Assembly (NCBI RefSeq): GCF_003730195.1
Contig: NZ_QWGG01000011.1
Location: forward strand, 1-64,000
DNA: 64,000 nt
Direction of reading: 5' to 3'
Source: Halosimplex salinum
Lineage (GTDB): Archaea; Halobacteriota; Halobacteria; Halobacteriales; Haloarculaceae
Below, piece after piece: positions 8,807 through 16,460 of this stretch. Each line of letters begins with the position of its first letter. Position 1 is the first letter of the stretch. The notes below the pieces were generated by a model that saw only the letters and a program-made list of their open reading frames with translations, had not been told where the DNA came from and did not search any database. Position numbers and translations under genes: made by a program.

Positions 8807-9196
8807 TTAGTCCACGTCGATAGGCGTGTCGAGACGGGCGGCGGCGACGCGATAAGCGGCGACAATCTCGTCGACGGTGACGTTGTCGTCGTCTGCTTCG
8901 CGCTCGATGGTGATCTCGATCTCGCGGCGGACGGTGTCTGCGTCGTGGCTGTATCGCCAGATACCTTGTTCAACGCGGGGGTGGGTCAGGATGTTGTTCG
9001 GGATCCCGAGGTCGTCGACGGTGCGGAGGACTTCGGCGGTTGCGTGAACCCGGTCCCCGTAGCCATCGATCCCTTCTCGGAGCGCCTCGATGGCGTCTTG
9101 GAAGGTGAGGTCACTGGCCTCTTCACTGGCGGCGATGTGTGCGGAGACGGCGTCGGACGTTTCGGTGGGAAGCTGGCGCTGGGGTTCTGAGGTCAT
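8807..9196 (-). CDS. Unknown 129-residue helical protein
   Basis: Starts MTSEPQRQLPTETSDAV at 9196. Acidic and helical, with the segment LTFQDAIEALREGIDGYGD likely amphipathic. No Cys or membrane segment. It lies 12 bases downstream of the next gene on the same strand, consistent with one transcript. Confidence 0.5.
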   Translation of the reverse strand: MTSEPQRQLPTETSDAVSAHIAASEEASDLTFQDAIEALREGIDGYGDRVHATAEVLRTVDDLGIPNNILTHPRVEQGIWRYSHDADTVRREIEITIEREADDDNVTVDEIVAAYRVAAARLDTPIDVD

Positions 9197-9208
9197 ATTC
9201 ACTTTTAG

Positions 9209-9694
9209 TTAGTGCGAGAGTGGACTGCTTTGATCGAGCGGAATACTCGTGACCTCGACGAGTTCGAGGTGGTTGTCCGCTTGTGCCTGCTTGGCCGCCT
9301 TCCCACGGTTCGTTGTGAGTGTCGGGCCGAACTGACCGAGCTTGAGGAGGGTGTCTCGTTCCGTGTTGAGCACACCGTATTGGGTGATTTCATCTCCTGC
9401 TGCGGGCTCGCCGGTGCGGTCGACGACGTCGATGTTGAGCGACTGCCACGGCTTCCCGGTGTACTCGACGTGGACGTCCTCGCCGTGTTGGCGGGCGATG
9501 TAGTCCCACGCTTGGACGAGTCCCTTCAGGGCATCGTGGCGTTCGCCTTGATCACGACCGAGTATGTCGACCGTGAGGGCTGTCGTCGCAAACGCCATAT
9601 GGACTCCTTGTCGGTTCTTGAGCTGCTGTTCGACATCGAGTCTCTCGGGGAGATCCGAGAGATCGAATTCTGACGGTGGGAGGAACGATCGCAT
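9209..9694 (-). CDS. Unknown 161-residue protein
   Basis: The start at 9694 (MRSFLPPSEFDLSDLPERL) is supported by a Shine-Dalgarno-like GAGGTG about eight bases upstream, itself preceded by the T-run/C-run leader common to this block. Mixed alpha/beta with a central HVEYTGKPWQSLNIDVVDR strand pair. No known domain recognised. Confidence 0.55.
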   Translation of the reverse strand: MRSFLPPSEFDLSDLPERLDVEQQLKNRQGVHMAFATTALTVDILGRDQGERHDALKGLVQAWDYIARQHGEDVHVEYTGKPWQSLNIDVVDRTGEPAAGDEITQYGVLNTERDTLLKLGQFGPTLTTNRGKAAKQAQADNHLELVEVTSIPLDQSSPLSH

Positions 9695-9742
9695 TTTGTG
9701 CACCTCACTTCTGATGGGGGTGAAAAACAACAGGTGGTGCGG

Positions 9743-10285
9743 CTACTCGTGCCAGATTCGAGCATCGAGGAACGGGCCTTCGTGATAGATCTCGGCGTCG
9801 TCGAAGACGCGGTCGAGCTGGCGCTTGACCCGGTGGAGGCTCGGTGCGCGCTCAGGGGGACGGAATTGGAACGCGGAGTACCACGTTGCTTGGTCTTCTT
9901 TGATACCTTTCGGTAGGAGGACGGGAGTGAGTGCATCCGACCAGAGATTCCGATCATCAAGGATGGCTTCGAGTGCATTGTGGGAGAGGGATTCACCGGA
10001 GGTATCCTCGGCGTAAACGAAGACTGTCTTTGGATATGAGCTACCGACCTTGTAGTCGCGGTTGTACTGATGATTGAGGCCACCGAGAGCGCGGTATTCA
10101 GCCCCGGTCTCGGGGTCGATCGGGCCGAATTCGCCGGGCTTGCCGACAGCCTCGAAGTTGCCCGAGGGCATATAGCGTTCGTGGAGTGGGGCGTGCGTTA
10201 CGTGGGCGTACGCAAGCCGGCTGAGAATGGCGAACGGTGCGGCCGAATCGGTGTCGTCGGATGGCGTGGTGGATGCGTTGGACAT
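9743..10285 (-). CDS. Unknown 180-residue protein
   Basis: Starts MSNASTTPSDDTDSAAPFA. Aromatic residues are frequent (YNRDYKVGSSYPKTVFVYAE), suggesting a compact beta-rich fold. No catalytic pattern, Cys pair or membrane helix. Same strand as its neighbours, with about 80 bases on either side. Confidence 0.5.
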   Translation of the reverse strand: MSNASTTPSDDTDSAAPFAILSRLAYAHVTHAPLHERYMPSGNFEAVGKPGEFGPIDPETGAEYRALGGLNHQYNRDYKVGSSYPKTVFVYAEDTSGESLSHNALEAILDDRNLWSDALTPVLLPKGIKEDQATWYSAFQFRPPERAPSLHRVKRQLDRVFDDAEIYHEGPFLDARIWHE

Positions 10286-10364
10286 AGTATCGGATCTGGT
10301 TACGACGGAAGTCTGGGGGTGTTGGTGAGTCAGGACTACTCCGGCGACGGGATGAAAGGGATAA

Positions 10365-10634
10365 TCACGCGCTCTCTTGGTTGATGGCGGTCACCTCGTC
10401 GCCAGGAACGAGCTCGTCGCGATTGCGGCGCTCATCGCAGTTCGTACAGTAGACGCCCTCATTTTCAACGTCACTTCCGACAACCTCACCGCGCTTCATA
10501 CCGACCTCTTCGAAAGTACCGTCCTCGTACTTCTGGATGTCGCCGAACTGGACTTCTTCGATGATCCAAGAGAACGACCGGCCGCCGCACTCCGGGCAGG
10601 TCATCGGAACCGGCGTGTTCTTTTCAGACGTCAT
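10365..10634 (-). CDS. Small zinc-ribbon protein, 89 residues
   Basis: CPECGGRSF near the N-terminus and CTNCDERR near residue 65 give a four-Cys zinc ribbon around a beta core. The ATG overlaps the stop of the 154-residue gene upstream (ATGA), so the two are coupled. Such ribbons often act as nucleic-acid or protein adaptors; the partner is unknown. Confidence 0.6.
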   Translation of the reverse strand: MTSEKNTPVPMTCPECGGRSFSWIIEEVQFGDIQKYEDGTFEEVGMKRGEVVGSDVENEGVYCTNCDERRNRDELVPGDEVTAINQESA

Positions 10635-11095
10635 ACGTCGACCTCCACGTTCTCTAGGGCCCGTTCGTACAGGGCATCAGTGATCTGCGTCTCGGTTTCA
10701 GAGATTGCCGACTCGAGTGAGCGTTCATCTAGATCGTCGATGTCTGGATCTGCGCGCTCGCCGTCGATGAGGTGTTGCGTTGCGACTGCCGTATGGGCTG
10801 CGAGAACGGCGATAGCGGCTTCAAAGGCTGGGCCACTGAGGATGTATGTTTGCATCTCTCGATAGGCAGCGTCGTAGTCTTCGGGCGAGCCGGGAGAAGG
10901 AACAATGTCGTTGAGCGAATTGGTCGTGGTGAGGTCGTACGCGATGGCGTCTTGGGAGTCGTAGCCATCGCGGAGGGCGATACCAAAGTCGGTACGTTCC
11001 AGCGTGTCGAAAAGATCAATGAGTGCGGCTTGTGAGGTGTCGTCAGGGACGAGGAGCGAGGCAACGGCGTCCTCGTCTCGAGTGCTGTCTGTCAT
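10631..11095 (-). CDS. Unknown 154-residue helical protein
   Basis: Acidic, nearly all helical (AAYREMQTYILSGPAFEAAI, then SLESAISETETQITDALYER). It follows a leader with a TTTTTTC run and CTCCTCC, then GAGG. The stop overlaps the ribbon gene downstream by four bases, suggesting that the two products work together. No family recognised. Confidence 0.55.
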   Translation of the reverse strand: MTDSTRDEDAVASLLVPDDTSQAALIDLFDTLERTDFGIALRDGYDSQDAIAYDLTTTNSLNDIVPSPGSPEDYDAAYREMQTYILSGPAFEAAIAVLAAHTAVATQHLIDGERADPDIDDLDERSLESAISETETQITDALYERALENVEVDV

Positions 11096-11156
11096 CTGTT
11101 TTTGAAACCTCTTCGCCTCTGTAACGGAGGAGAAAAAATTGGGCTCGAAATAGTAG

Positions 11157-11414
11157 TTACTTGTGGCGGTAAGCGGGGCCCGATTCGTGCCTCGTGACTT
11201 CGGTTACCGTGATGGCGTCGACGTCGACGTCGACCTCGAGAACACCGGGATGGTCAGGGGTGGCAGAGAGATCGGAGAGCGCCTCATTGAGGCGTTCTTG
11301 AAGCCAGTCGGGGTAGATGTCGGCTGGAATTGATTCGTCGAGGTCCTCTGTTGCACCAAGGGGAATCTGCACGTCGATGGTTACCGTTCGATCGTGGTGA
11401 GTGGACGAATTCAT
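11157..11414 (-). CDS. Unknown 85-residue acidic protein
   Basis: Starts MNSSTHHDRTVTIDVQIPLG at 11414. It reads as strand, helix (IYPDWLQERLNEALSDL), strand (VLEVDVDVDAITVTEV), a small alpha/beta fold. It lies 21 bases downstream of the SWIM gene on the same strand. No match recognised. Confidence 0.5.
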   Translation of the reverse strand: MNSSTHHDRTVTIDVQIPLGATEDLDESIPADIYPDWLQERLNEALSDLSATPDHPGVLEVDVDVDAITVTEVTRHESGPAYRHK

Positions 11415-11435
11415 AGGTGTGGAGCTGTAGGTGAT

Positions 11436-11972
11436 CTACCGCTGGTCTCGAATCGCGTCGAGACCAAAGTCCTCGTCAGGGTTGCGGATGGCCTCGAGCG
11501 TGTCGGTGACGAATTCGAGCGCCTCAATCTCTGACTGAAGCCGGGCGATTTCTTCCTCGCGGTCTTGGATGGCGTCGATGATGGCGGCTTCTGCCTGCTG
11601 GTAGTCAGCGTCCTCACGGACGTCGTTGTCGTCGTCCTCTTGGATTGATGTGGTGAATGCCGATGACGGGAGTTTCCCGTCGGGGCGGGGGACCGTCTCT
11701 TCTTCAACTTCGATAGCGACACGTCGGACGTGCTTACAGCCGCCCTCTGGATCGCGATCTTGGTAATCCGGACAAGTACACGTTTCGTCGATGAGGTCGA
11801 TAGTGTAGGTCTCCCCGGACTCGCCGGTTACTGAGTAGATGCCGCCCTGCTTGAGGAGCGCGACATCCATCGTTTCGTTACGAGCGCGTTCGTCACGTCG
11901 GTCAGTACTCTGAGGCAGCGTTGGGGACGAGTCGGATGCGTCCCTGGCCGATGCGGTGGAGTGTGAACTCAC
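11436..11972 (-). CDS. SWIM zinc-finger protein with C-terminal coiled coil
   Basis: The GTG start at 11970-11972 is preferred over ATG 11870 because it sits eight bases after GGAGG and follows the shared T-run/C-run leader; this gives 178 residues. The SWIM motif CxCx(n)CxH is TCTCPDYQDRDPEGGCKHVR. Then come a Ser-rich acidic linker and a coiled coil (ADYQQAEAAIIDAIQDREEE). SWIM fingers bind DNA or protein and occur in haloarchaea as small stand-alone proteins, often on plasmids. The upstream GTG and the leader are inference. Confidence 0.75.
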   Translation of the reverse strand: MSSHSTASARDASDSSPTLPQSTDRRDERARNETMDVALLKQGGIYSVTGESGETYTIDLIDETCTCPDYQDRDPEGGCKHVRRVAIEVEEETVPRPDGKLPSSAFTTSIQEDDDNDVREDADYQQAEAAIIDAIQDREEEIARLQSEIEALEFVTDTLEAIRNPDEDFGLDAIRDQR

Positions 11973-12087
11973 GAAGCGATTCCTCCACCTGCTGGCAGGG
12001 GAGTGAAAAACGCCCACGTCTCTGATCGCTAATCTATGCTTGTGCTGGCTGACGATGCTCTTGAGGGCGTTCTGTAAGTCGAGAACG

Positions 12088-12441
12088 CTATTCGGGTGTT
12101 TCGGAGCAAGGTTCTGAAGATTGAGTTCCCGTTTCTTGGTCGTTCTTCTTGACCTGGGTGGTGAGGACTCGGTGGGTGTCGGAGTCGTGGATGCGACGCT
12201 GGCGCTCGAAACCGTCTTGAGGGTTCGGTCCTGCGAGGGCGATGACGAACCAGCCTGAGTCAGGTGCGCCACGAGTTGCATTGAGGACTCGGTAGATACG
12301 GCCAGACTCATCATCGAGGAAGAGAACCTCCAAGGTCTCGCCCTCTGAAGAGTCTGCTCGATCAAGCGCGGTGAGGACGCACTCGTCTTCGAATTGGTCG
12401 CGGAGCTGCTCGAACGAATGTGGGCTATCCGTGTCGATCAT
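12088..12441 (-). CDS. Unknown 117-residue protein
   Basis: Starts MIDTDSPHSFEQLRDQFEDE. A helix followed by strands TLEVLFLDDESGRIYRVLNA and GWFVIALAG suggests a small alpha/beta domain; the tail is polar and probably disordered. Its leader (TTTTTCGACCCCTC, then GAGG) closely matches those of other genes in the block. Confidence 0.5.
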   Translation of the reverse strand: MIDTDSPHSFEQLRDQFEDECVLTALDRADSSEGETLEVLFLDDESGRIYRVLNATRGAPDSGWFVIALAGPNPQDGFERQRRIHDSDTHRVLTTQVKKNDQETGTQSSEPCSETPE

Positions 12442-12490
12442 CGGTTGTTCTGTCCTCTACTTCTCGAGGGGTCGAAAAACGCTGGTAGGG

Positions 12491-12637
12491 ATGCTGGAAG
12501 AAGATGTTGACTACGTTCTTGAAGCCGAGGAGGGTTTCGGGATCAATCTGACCGCCGATGAGTCGCCGTTGTCACTAACGGATTTCTCAATTCGAGCTAA
12601 TTGTGAATCTCTATCCACTCTTGATACTCTTCGGTAG
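12491..12637 (+). CDS. Possible 48-residue gene remnant
   Basis: ATG 12491 to TAG 12637 reads MLEEDVDYVLEAEEGFGINL, an acidic composition typical of real haloarchaeal proteins. It runs against, and overlaps by 41 bases, the minus-strand gene ending at 12597. It may be the cut end of a gene; nothing identifies it. Confidence 0.25.
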   Translation: MLEEDVDYVLEAEEGFGINLTADESPLSLTDFSIRANCESLSTLDTLR

Positions 12638-13097
12638 AGAGCAACCGACCACACTGTGCGCAGTAATGTAGATCGCGTCCCCCTTGCTTTCGCTCTACAG
12701 ACAATCGGGTGTCGCTCTCAATTGAAGCACAATTGTCACAGGTTTCGTTGGCCCGTTGTTCCTGCCGTCGCTGACGTGCTTCATCAAGATGCTCCATCAT
12801 TTCATCAATCTCGGTGCGATTCTCCTCATCTTGCTGGATGAACTCGGCGTCCAGCACTTCAACCGTGATTATCTTTGGCTCCGTCTCGGTGTTGACATCA
12901 CTAATTCTGGCGGTAAAGATACACATGTCGCCTGGAGCAATTCGTGTCTCGACCGCCTGTTCATATCTAATTTGGACCTCTTGAACGGCCTCTAAGAAAT
13001 CAAGATCAAGGAACTCGGCCTGTTTATTTGGAAGGACTCTGACGGGCATTTCGCCCACCGCGCCAGTATCAGTCACCCATCGCCAGTCCGTCATCAA
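12597..13097 (-). CDS. Unknown 166-residue protein with C-terminal zinc ribbon
   Basis: An N-terminal beta-rich part (residues 1-90) is followed by a charged helix (NRTEIDEMMEHLDEARQRRQ) and a ribbon CDNCAS...CAQCGRLL. An AT-rich element ATTATA lies about ten bases before the start. The layout (beta domain, helix, ribbon) suggests a nucleic-acid-binding adaptor, but no family was recognised. Confidence 0.55.
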   Translation of the reverse strand: MMTDWRWVTDTGAVGEMPVRVLPNKQAEFLDLDFLEAVQEVQIRYEQAVETRIAPGDMCIFTARISDVNTETEPKIITVEVLDAEFIQQDEENRTEIDEMMEHLDEARQRRQEQRANETCDNCASIESDTRLSVERKQGGRDLHYCAQCGRLLSTEEYQEWIEIHN

Positions 13098-13176
13098 TTG
13101 CGTATAATGCTGGAAACTTGTTAGTAATTACCGGGCCGTGGTTGATGACCCGACTGATCTGTACGTCTGTGTTTGG

Positions 13177-13392
13177 TCAGAGTTTGCGAACCTGGTCGTC
13201 GAGTGAAGCTCCACACGACCAGCAATCTCCTGTCGCCCCGGCATTTGCGGTGCCACAGGCTGAACAGACGTGGAGGGGGATATCCACATCAATCCGCAGT
13301 TCTGCGGTGCCACAGTCCGGGCAGGGACCAGCGTCGCGGGGGAGCGGGCGGTCGTATCGACGACAATCTGGGTTCGTGCAGTAGCGCACCAT
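13177..13392 (-). CDS. Double zinc-ribbon mini-protein, 71 residues
   Basis: Reads MVRYCTNPDCRRYDRPLPRD, then CPDCGTAEL, then CSACGTANA and CWSCGASLD: eight cysteines in four CxxC-type pairs, giving two zinc ribbons. Haloarchaea carry many such proteins of unknown job. It is monocistronic. Confidence 0.65.
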   Translation of the reverse strand: MVRYCTNPDCRRYDRPLPRDAGPCPDCGTAELRIDVDIPLHVCSACGTANAGATGDCWSCGASLDDQVRKL

Positions 13393-13542
13393 CCCATTGT
13401 GTGATTAATTCTCATTCATCAAATAATTAAGCTCTCAAAATTGGGTGACGGTGTCCAGTACTACTTCGACGGAATCGACAGTGAGCGACACGACGTACGA
13501 TCCTGCTGACTGGCCTATTTCAGCGTGGTTGTGTAGCGGATT

Positions 13543-15456
13543 TCACGTCCGAATTTCGAAGCGAGCGCCCCCGTCTGTGCCATTGGTGACCTCGATCGAC
13601 CAACCGTGGGCCTCCACAATTCGGCTGACGATCGCGAGCCCGAAACCCGTCCCGTCTTGGTTTGTTGTGTACCCGCTCTCGAACACATCTTCGCGATCGG
13701 ACGTCGAAATCCCTGGTCCGGTGTCTTCGATAAAGAAGCCATCACCATTCTCAAGGCTTCCAACACGAATCGTGACGGCCTCGCCGCCGTGGTCGATCGC
13801 GTTTCGATAGAGGTTCTCGAACATTTGGAGGAGGCGACTGCGATCAGCGTTGAGACGCAGATCCGTCTTGACGTTGAGCGTCGCAGTGTCCGTATCAACG
13901 TTTTGCCAAGCTTGCTTAGTAAGAGTATTGAGGGAGATCGTCTCTGTCTCGCCGACTGCTTCTCCCTGTCGAGCGAGTGTGAGCATATCCTTGATGAGGC
14001 GTTCCATACGGTCTAACGCGCGCTCTATAGCGCCGAGGTGTTCACTGTCATCGATGCTATCGATGAATTCGAGCCGTCCTCGGGCGACGTTCAAAGGATT
14101 CCGGAGATCGTGCGAAAGGATACCGGCGAATTCCTCCAGCCGGTCACGTTCTCGCCGAATTGTCGCCTCTGCGGACAGTCGCTCGAGAGCCGTCACGACG
14201 TGAGTCGCTAGCATCTCCGCGACTTCCTCGTCGCGCTTGGCGAACGCGTTCGGCTCAAACGAAAACACCTGTAGTACACCATATTCTCCGAGCGGAATAC
14301 TCAACAATGCGCGAGGATCGTTGCTGGCTTGGGGTTCGGGGTGTACTCCACCATCGCGGATTGGCGACGCCGTAGCCCCCCGAGTCTCCCCGAGGTCGTT
14401 GACCCGGACAACCGTATTCGATTGGTAACTCTCCCCGGCGTATCCGAAGGAGGTTGGTACCGGGTCATAATCATCTACACTACCAGGGTTTGAACTGGTG
14501 ACCGGAACCAGCTGGTCACCTTCTACTACTGCGACGTGTGCGACATCACCATCGAATAATTTGACTGCGCCGTCAGCAGCGTGTTGATGGATCGCTGTCG
14601 TCGAGTCCGCTCTAGTGATTTCGGTAGCGAGCTCGTGGAGTTGTGTCACCTTCGAGGTGTGATTACGGAGTTGTTGCTCTGCCACTTTCCGATCTGAGAC
14701 GTCCTGAATGATCCCCGTAAAGAGATGATCACCGTCGATGGGATACTCCCCGAAGCTAATCTCGATCGGGAATTCCTCTCCGTCGGCGCGAAGGCCGTGT
14801 GCCTCGAGCCCGTTCCAGTCGAACGTTTGTTCCCCTTCTGAGAGATATTTGGCCAGCCCATTCTGATGCGATTCCCGTAACTCCTCGGGCATTAGCTTCG
14901 TTAGTGGTTCGCCAACTATTGCTGACTGTTCATATCCGAAGAGTTCGTTGACGGCGTCGTTCGCATACCGTATTGTGCTCGTCTCGTCGATAGTCACGAC
15001 GCCCAACGACGAGTTCTCCGTCAATGCTCGGAACCGTGCCTCAGACCGCGCCAGCTCCCGTTCGCGCTGCTGTAAACCAGTTGCGTAGTAGCCCAGGAGG
15101 ATGCCTGCTGCCATGAAAATCCCTGCTCCATTGAGGGCGAGTTGCCCCGGCTCAGCGGCTGGATTATGTTCGAGCGAGATAACGAAAATGAACCAGATGA
15201 TGACCGCAACACCAGTGATCGCCCCACCACCTGTCCAGAGTGCCAATTGACTGATTCGGGACTCTTGGTGAGTTCGTTCGAGCCAAATCCCGCCGATAAG
15301 CAAACCAATCCCGATTGTGGCTGGTAGTGCTACTTCGAGAAAGTCGACTACGGCATCGTCTCCATCGATAAGGATCCAGCCAAGCGTACAGATAAAAAGT
15401 AGAAGTCCGGAGAAGGAAACCGACCACCTCCGTATCGGACGATACAAACCTCTCAT
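13543..15456 (-). CDS. Membrane PAS-GAF histidine kinase
   Basis: 637 residues. N-terminal membrane helices (about 12-30, 42-58, 73-95, 108-126), a PAS domain (about 138-255), a GAF-like domain (about 275-425), and a kinase core: H-box FAGILSHDLRNPLN with phospho-acceptor H449, N-box MFENLYRNAIDHGG, G1 box EDTGPGIS and G2 GTGFGLAIV. It would autophosphorylate on His and pass phosphate to a receiver; no response regulator is encoded nearby, so the partner lies elsewhere. The signal is unknown. A HalOD1 gene lies just upstream on the same strand. Confidence 0.9.
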   Translation of the reverse strand: MRGLYRPIRRWSVSFSGLLLFICTLGWILIDGDDAVVDFLEVALPATIGIGLLIGGIWLERTHQESRISQLALWTGGGAITGVAVIIWFIFVISLEHNPAAEPGQLALNGAGIFMAAGILLGYYATGLQQRERELARSEARFRALTENSSLGVVTIDETSTIRYANDAVNELFGYEQSAIVGEPLTKLMPEELRESHQNGLAKYLSEGEQTFDWNGLEAHGLRADGEEFPIEISFGEYPIDGDHLFTGIIQDVSDRKVAEQQLRNHTSKVTQLHELATEITRADSTTAIHQHAADGAVKLFDGDVAHVAVVEGDQLVPVTSSNPGSVDDYDPVPTSFGYAGESYQSNTVVRVNDLGETRGATASPIRDGGVHPEPQASNDPRALLSIPLGEYGVLQVFSFEPNAFAKRDEEVAEMLATHVVTALERLSAEATIRRERDRLEEFAGILSHDLRNPLNVARGRLEFIDSIDDSEHLGAIERALDRMERLIKDMLTLARQGEAVGETETISLNTLTKQAWQNVDTDTATLNVKTDLRLNADRSRLLQMFENLYRNAIDHGGEAVTIRVGSLENGDGFFIEDTGPGISTSDREDVFESGYTTNQDGTGFGLAIVSRIVEAHGWSIEVTNGTDGGARFEIRT

Positions 15457-15573
15457 CTGCCGTCAATAATCGGAAAGAGATCCTTAATTCGTATGATTTG
15501 GAAACTGGGCGTCATTTCTTACTCTTGGTGTGGGAAGGGGTACGTACTTCTATGGCTTCCGATGCTGGGTGTT

Positions 15574-15834
15574 CTATGATTCGTCTGGATTCGAAGAACC
15601 CTCGGCCGGTACTCGAATGTCGTCGGGTGTCGCGATGAGTTCTACGTTCTGAACAGTAAATCGAACCGAGACGTCTCCCTTTGATGAGGTGAGGAGCTGT
15701 AATAGTGCATCGACATCCACCCAATCCTGTAAATTATAGTCGTTGTCTTCGAGCCCACGCGTTTCCAGTGTCTCAATAATTTCAACGAGGCGGTCACTCG
15801 TTCGGTCCGGACTGTCTGGTGGCGGGGAATGCAT
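15574..15834 (-). CDS. HalOD1 output-domain protein, 86 residues
   Basis: Matches the halobacterial output domain: RLVEIIETLETRGLEDNDYN, then VDVDALLQLLTSSKGDVSVR, ending in paired strands FTVQNVELIATPDDIRV. HalOD1 is a small domain found alone or after receivers in haloarchaeal signalling. Its position about 120 bases before a histidine kinase suggests a shared pathway, but that is inference. Confidence 0.75.
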   Translation of the reverse strand: MHSPPPDSPDRTSDRLVEIIETLETRGLEDNDYNLQDWVDVDALLQLLTSSKGDVSVRFTVQNVELIATPDDIRVPAEGSSNPDES

Positions 15835-15955
15835 CGGTACGCTCTACGCTTAGGATGGCAGCAATTTAAAAGGTTGTGAGTCAACTGTAGAATCGAGACG
15901 CTTTTCTGTTTGACTTAGCGCGTTTGGGATAGCACCGGCGCAACCACAAGCGATT

Positions 15956-16216
15956 ATGCGCTTTGATGCGGACTGGATGTCTCGTGCTGATGATCGGATT
16001 CTAGAACATCTCTCTGAGGAGGGACCTGATACCCCAAAGAAAATGGCTCACAGTGACCGCGTTCGCTTTTCTCGCCAACACATCAACGCTCGGTGCAAAA
16101 CACTCGTCACCTACGGACTTCTCGTCCATTTAGGCAACGGTGTTTACGATATCACCCGTGAGGGAGAACAGTATCTCGCCGGTGAACTCGACGCCCGAGA
16201 TCTAGAGCTAAAGTGA
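15956..16216 (+). CDS. PhiH1-repressor-like winged-helix regulator
   Basis: 86 residues: DDRILEHLSEEGPDTPKKMA, then FSRQHINARCKTLVTYGLLV and a wing NGVYDITREGEQYLAG, as in the haloarchaeal virus phiH1 repressor family. It binds DNA as a dimer in characterised relatives. It lies alone between the sensor genes and the defence operon, transcribed towards the operon's 3' end. About 245 bases after it (16217-16460) show no gene. Confidence 0.8.
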   Translation: MRFDADWMSRADDRILEHLSEEGPDTPKKMAHSDRVRFSRQHINARCKTLVTYGLLVHLGNGVYDITREGEQYLAGELDARDLELK

Positions 16217-16460
16217 AGTGTTTGATTGAGTTTAGGAATTTGGATCGGTAGAAAATCACGGGTGAGGATTGAATTCCGAACCAAAGAAATCCGTCTCTTT
16301 GCATACCCTGGTAAATCAGTATGTGCCTATCGTGTAGCGATCCTATAGCACACAGATTATGGCTTTGGTCGTAGTCGATTGTGCCATCGGATTCCAGCAA
16401 AGACAGAAAAATGGTCTTCTGGTAAGCGCTTTTCTACATGAACCGCCTGAAATATGGCCT

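Noticed and set aside
13445-13810. Plus-strand frame opposite the histidine kinase end
   Set aside because: Only the first about 25 codons look protein-like; the remainder is a shadow of the kinase ATPase domain.
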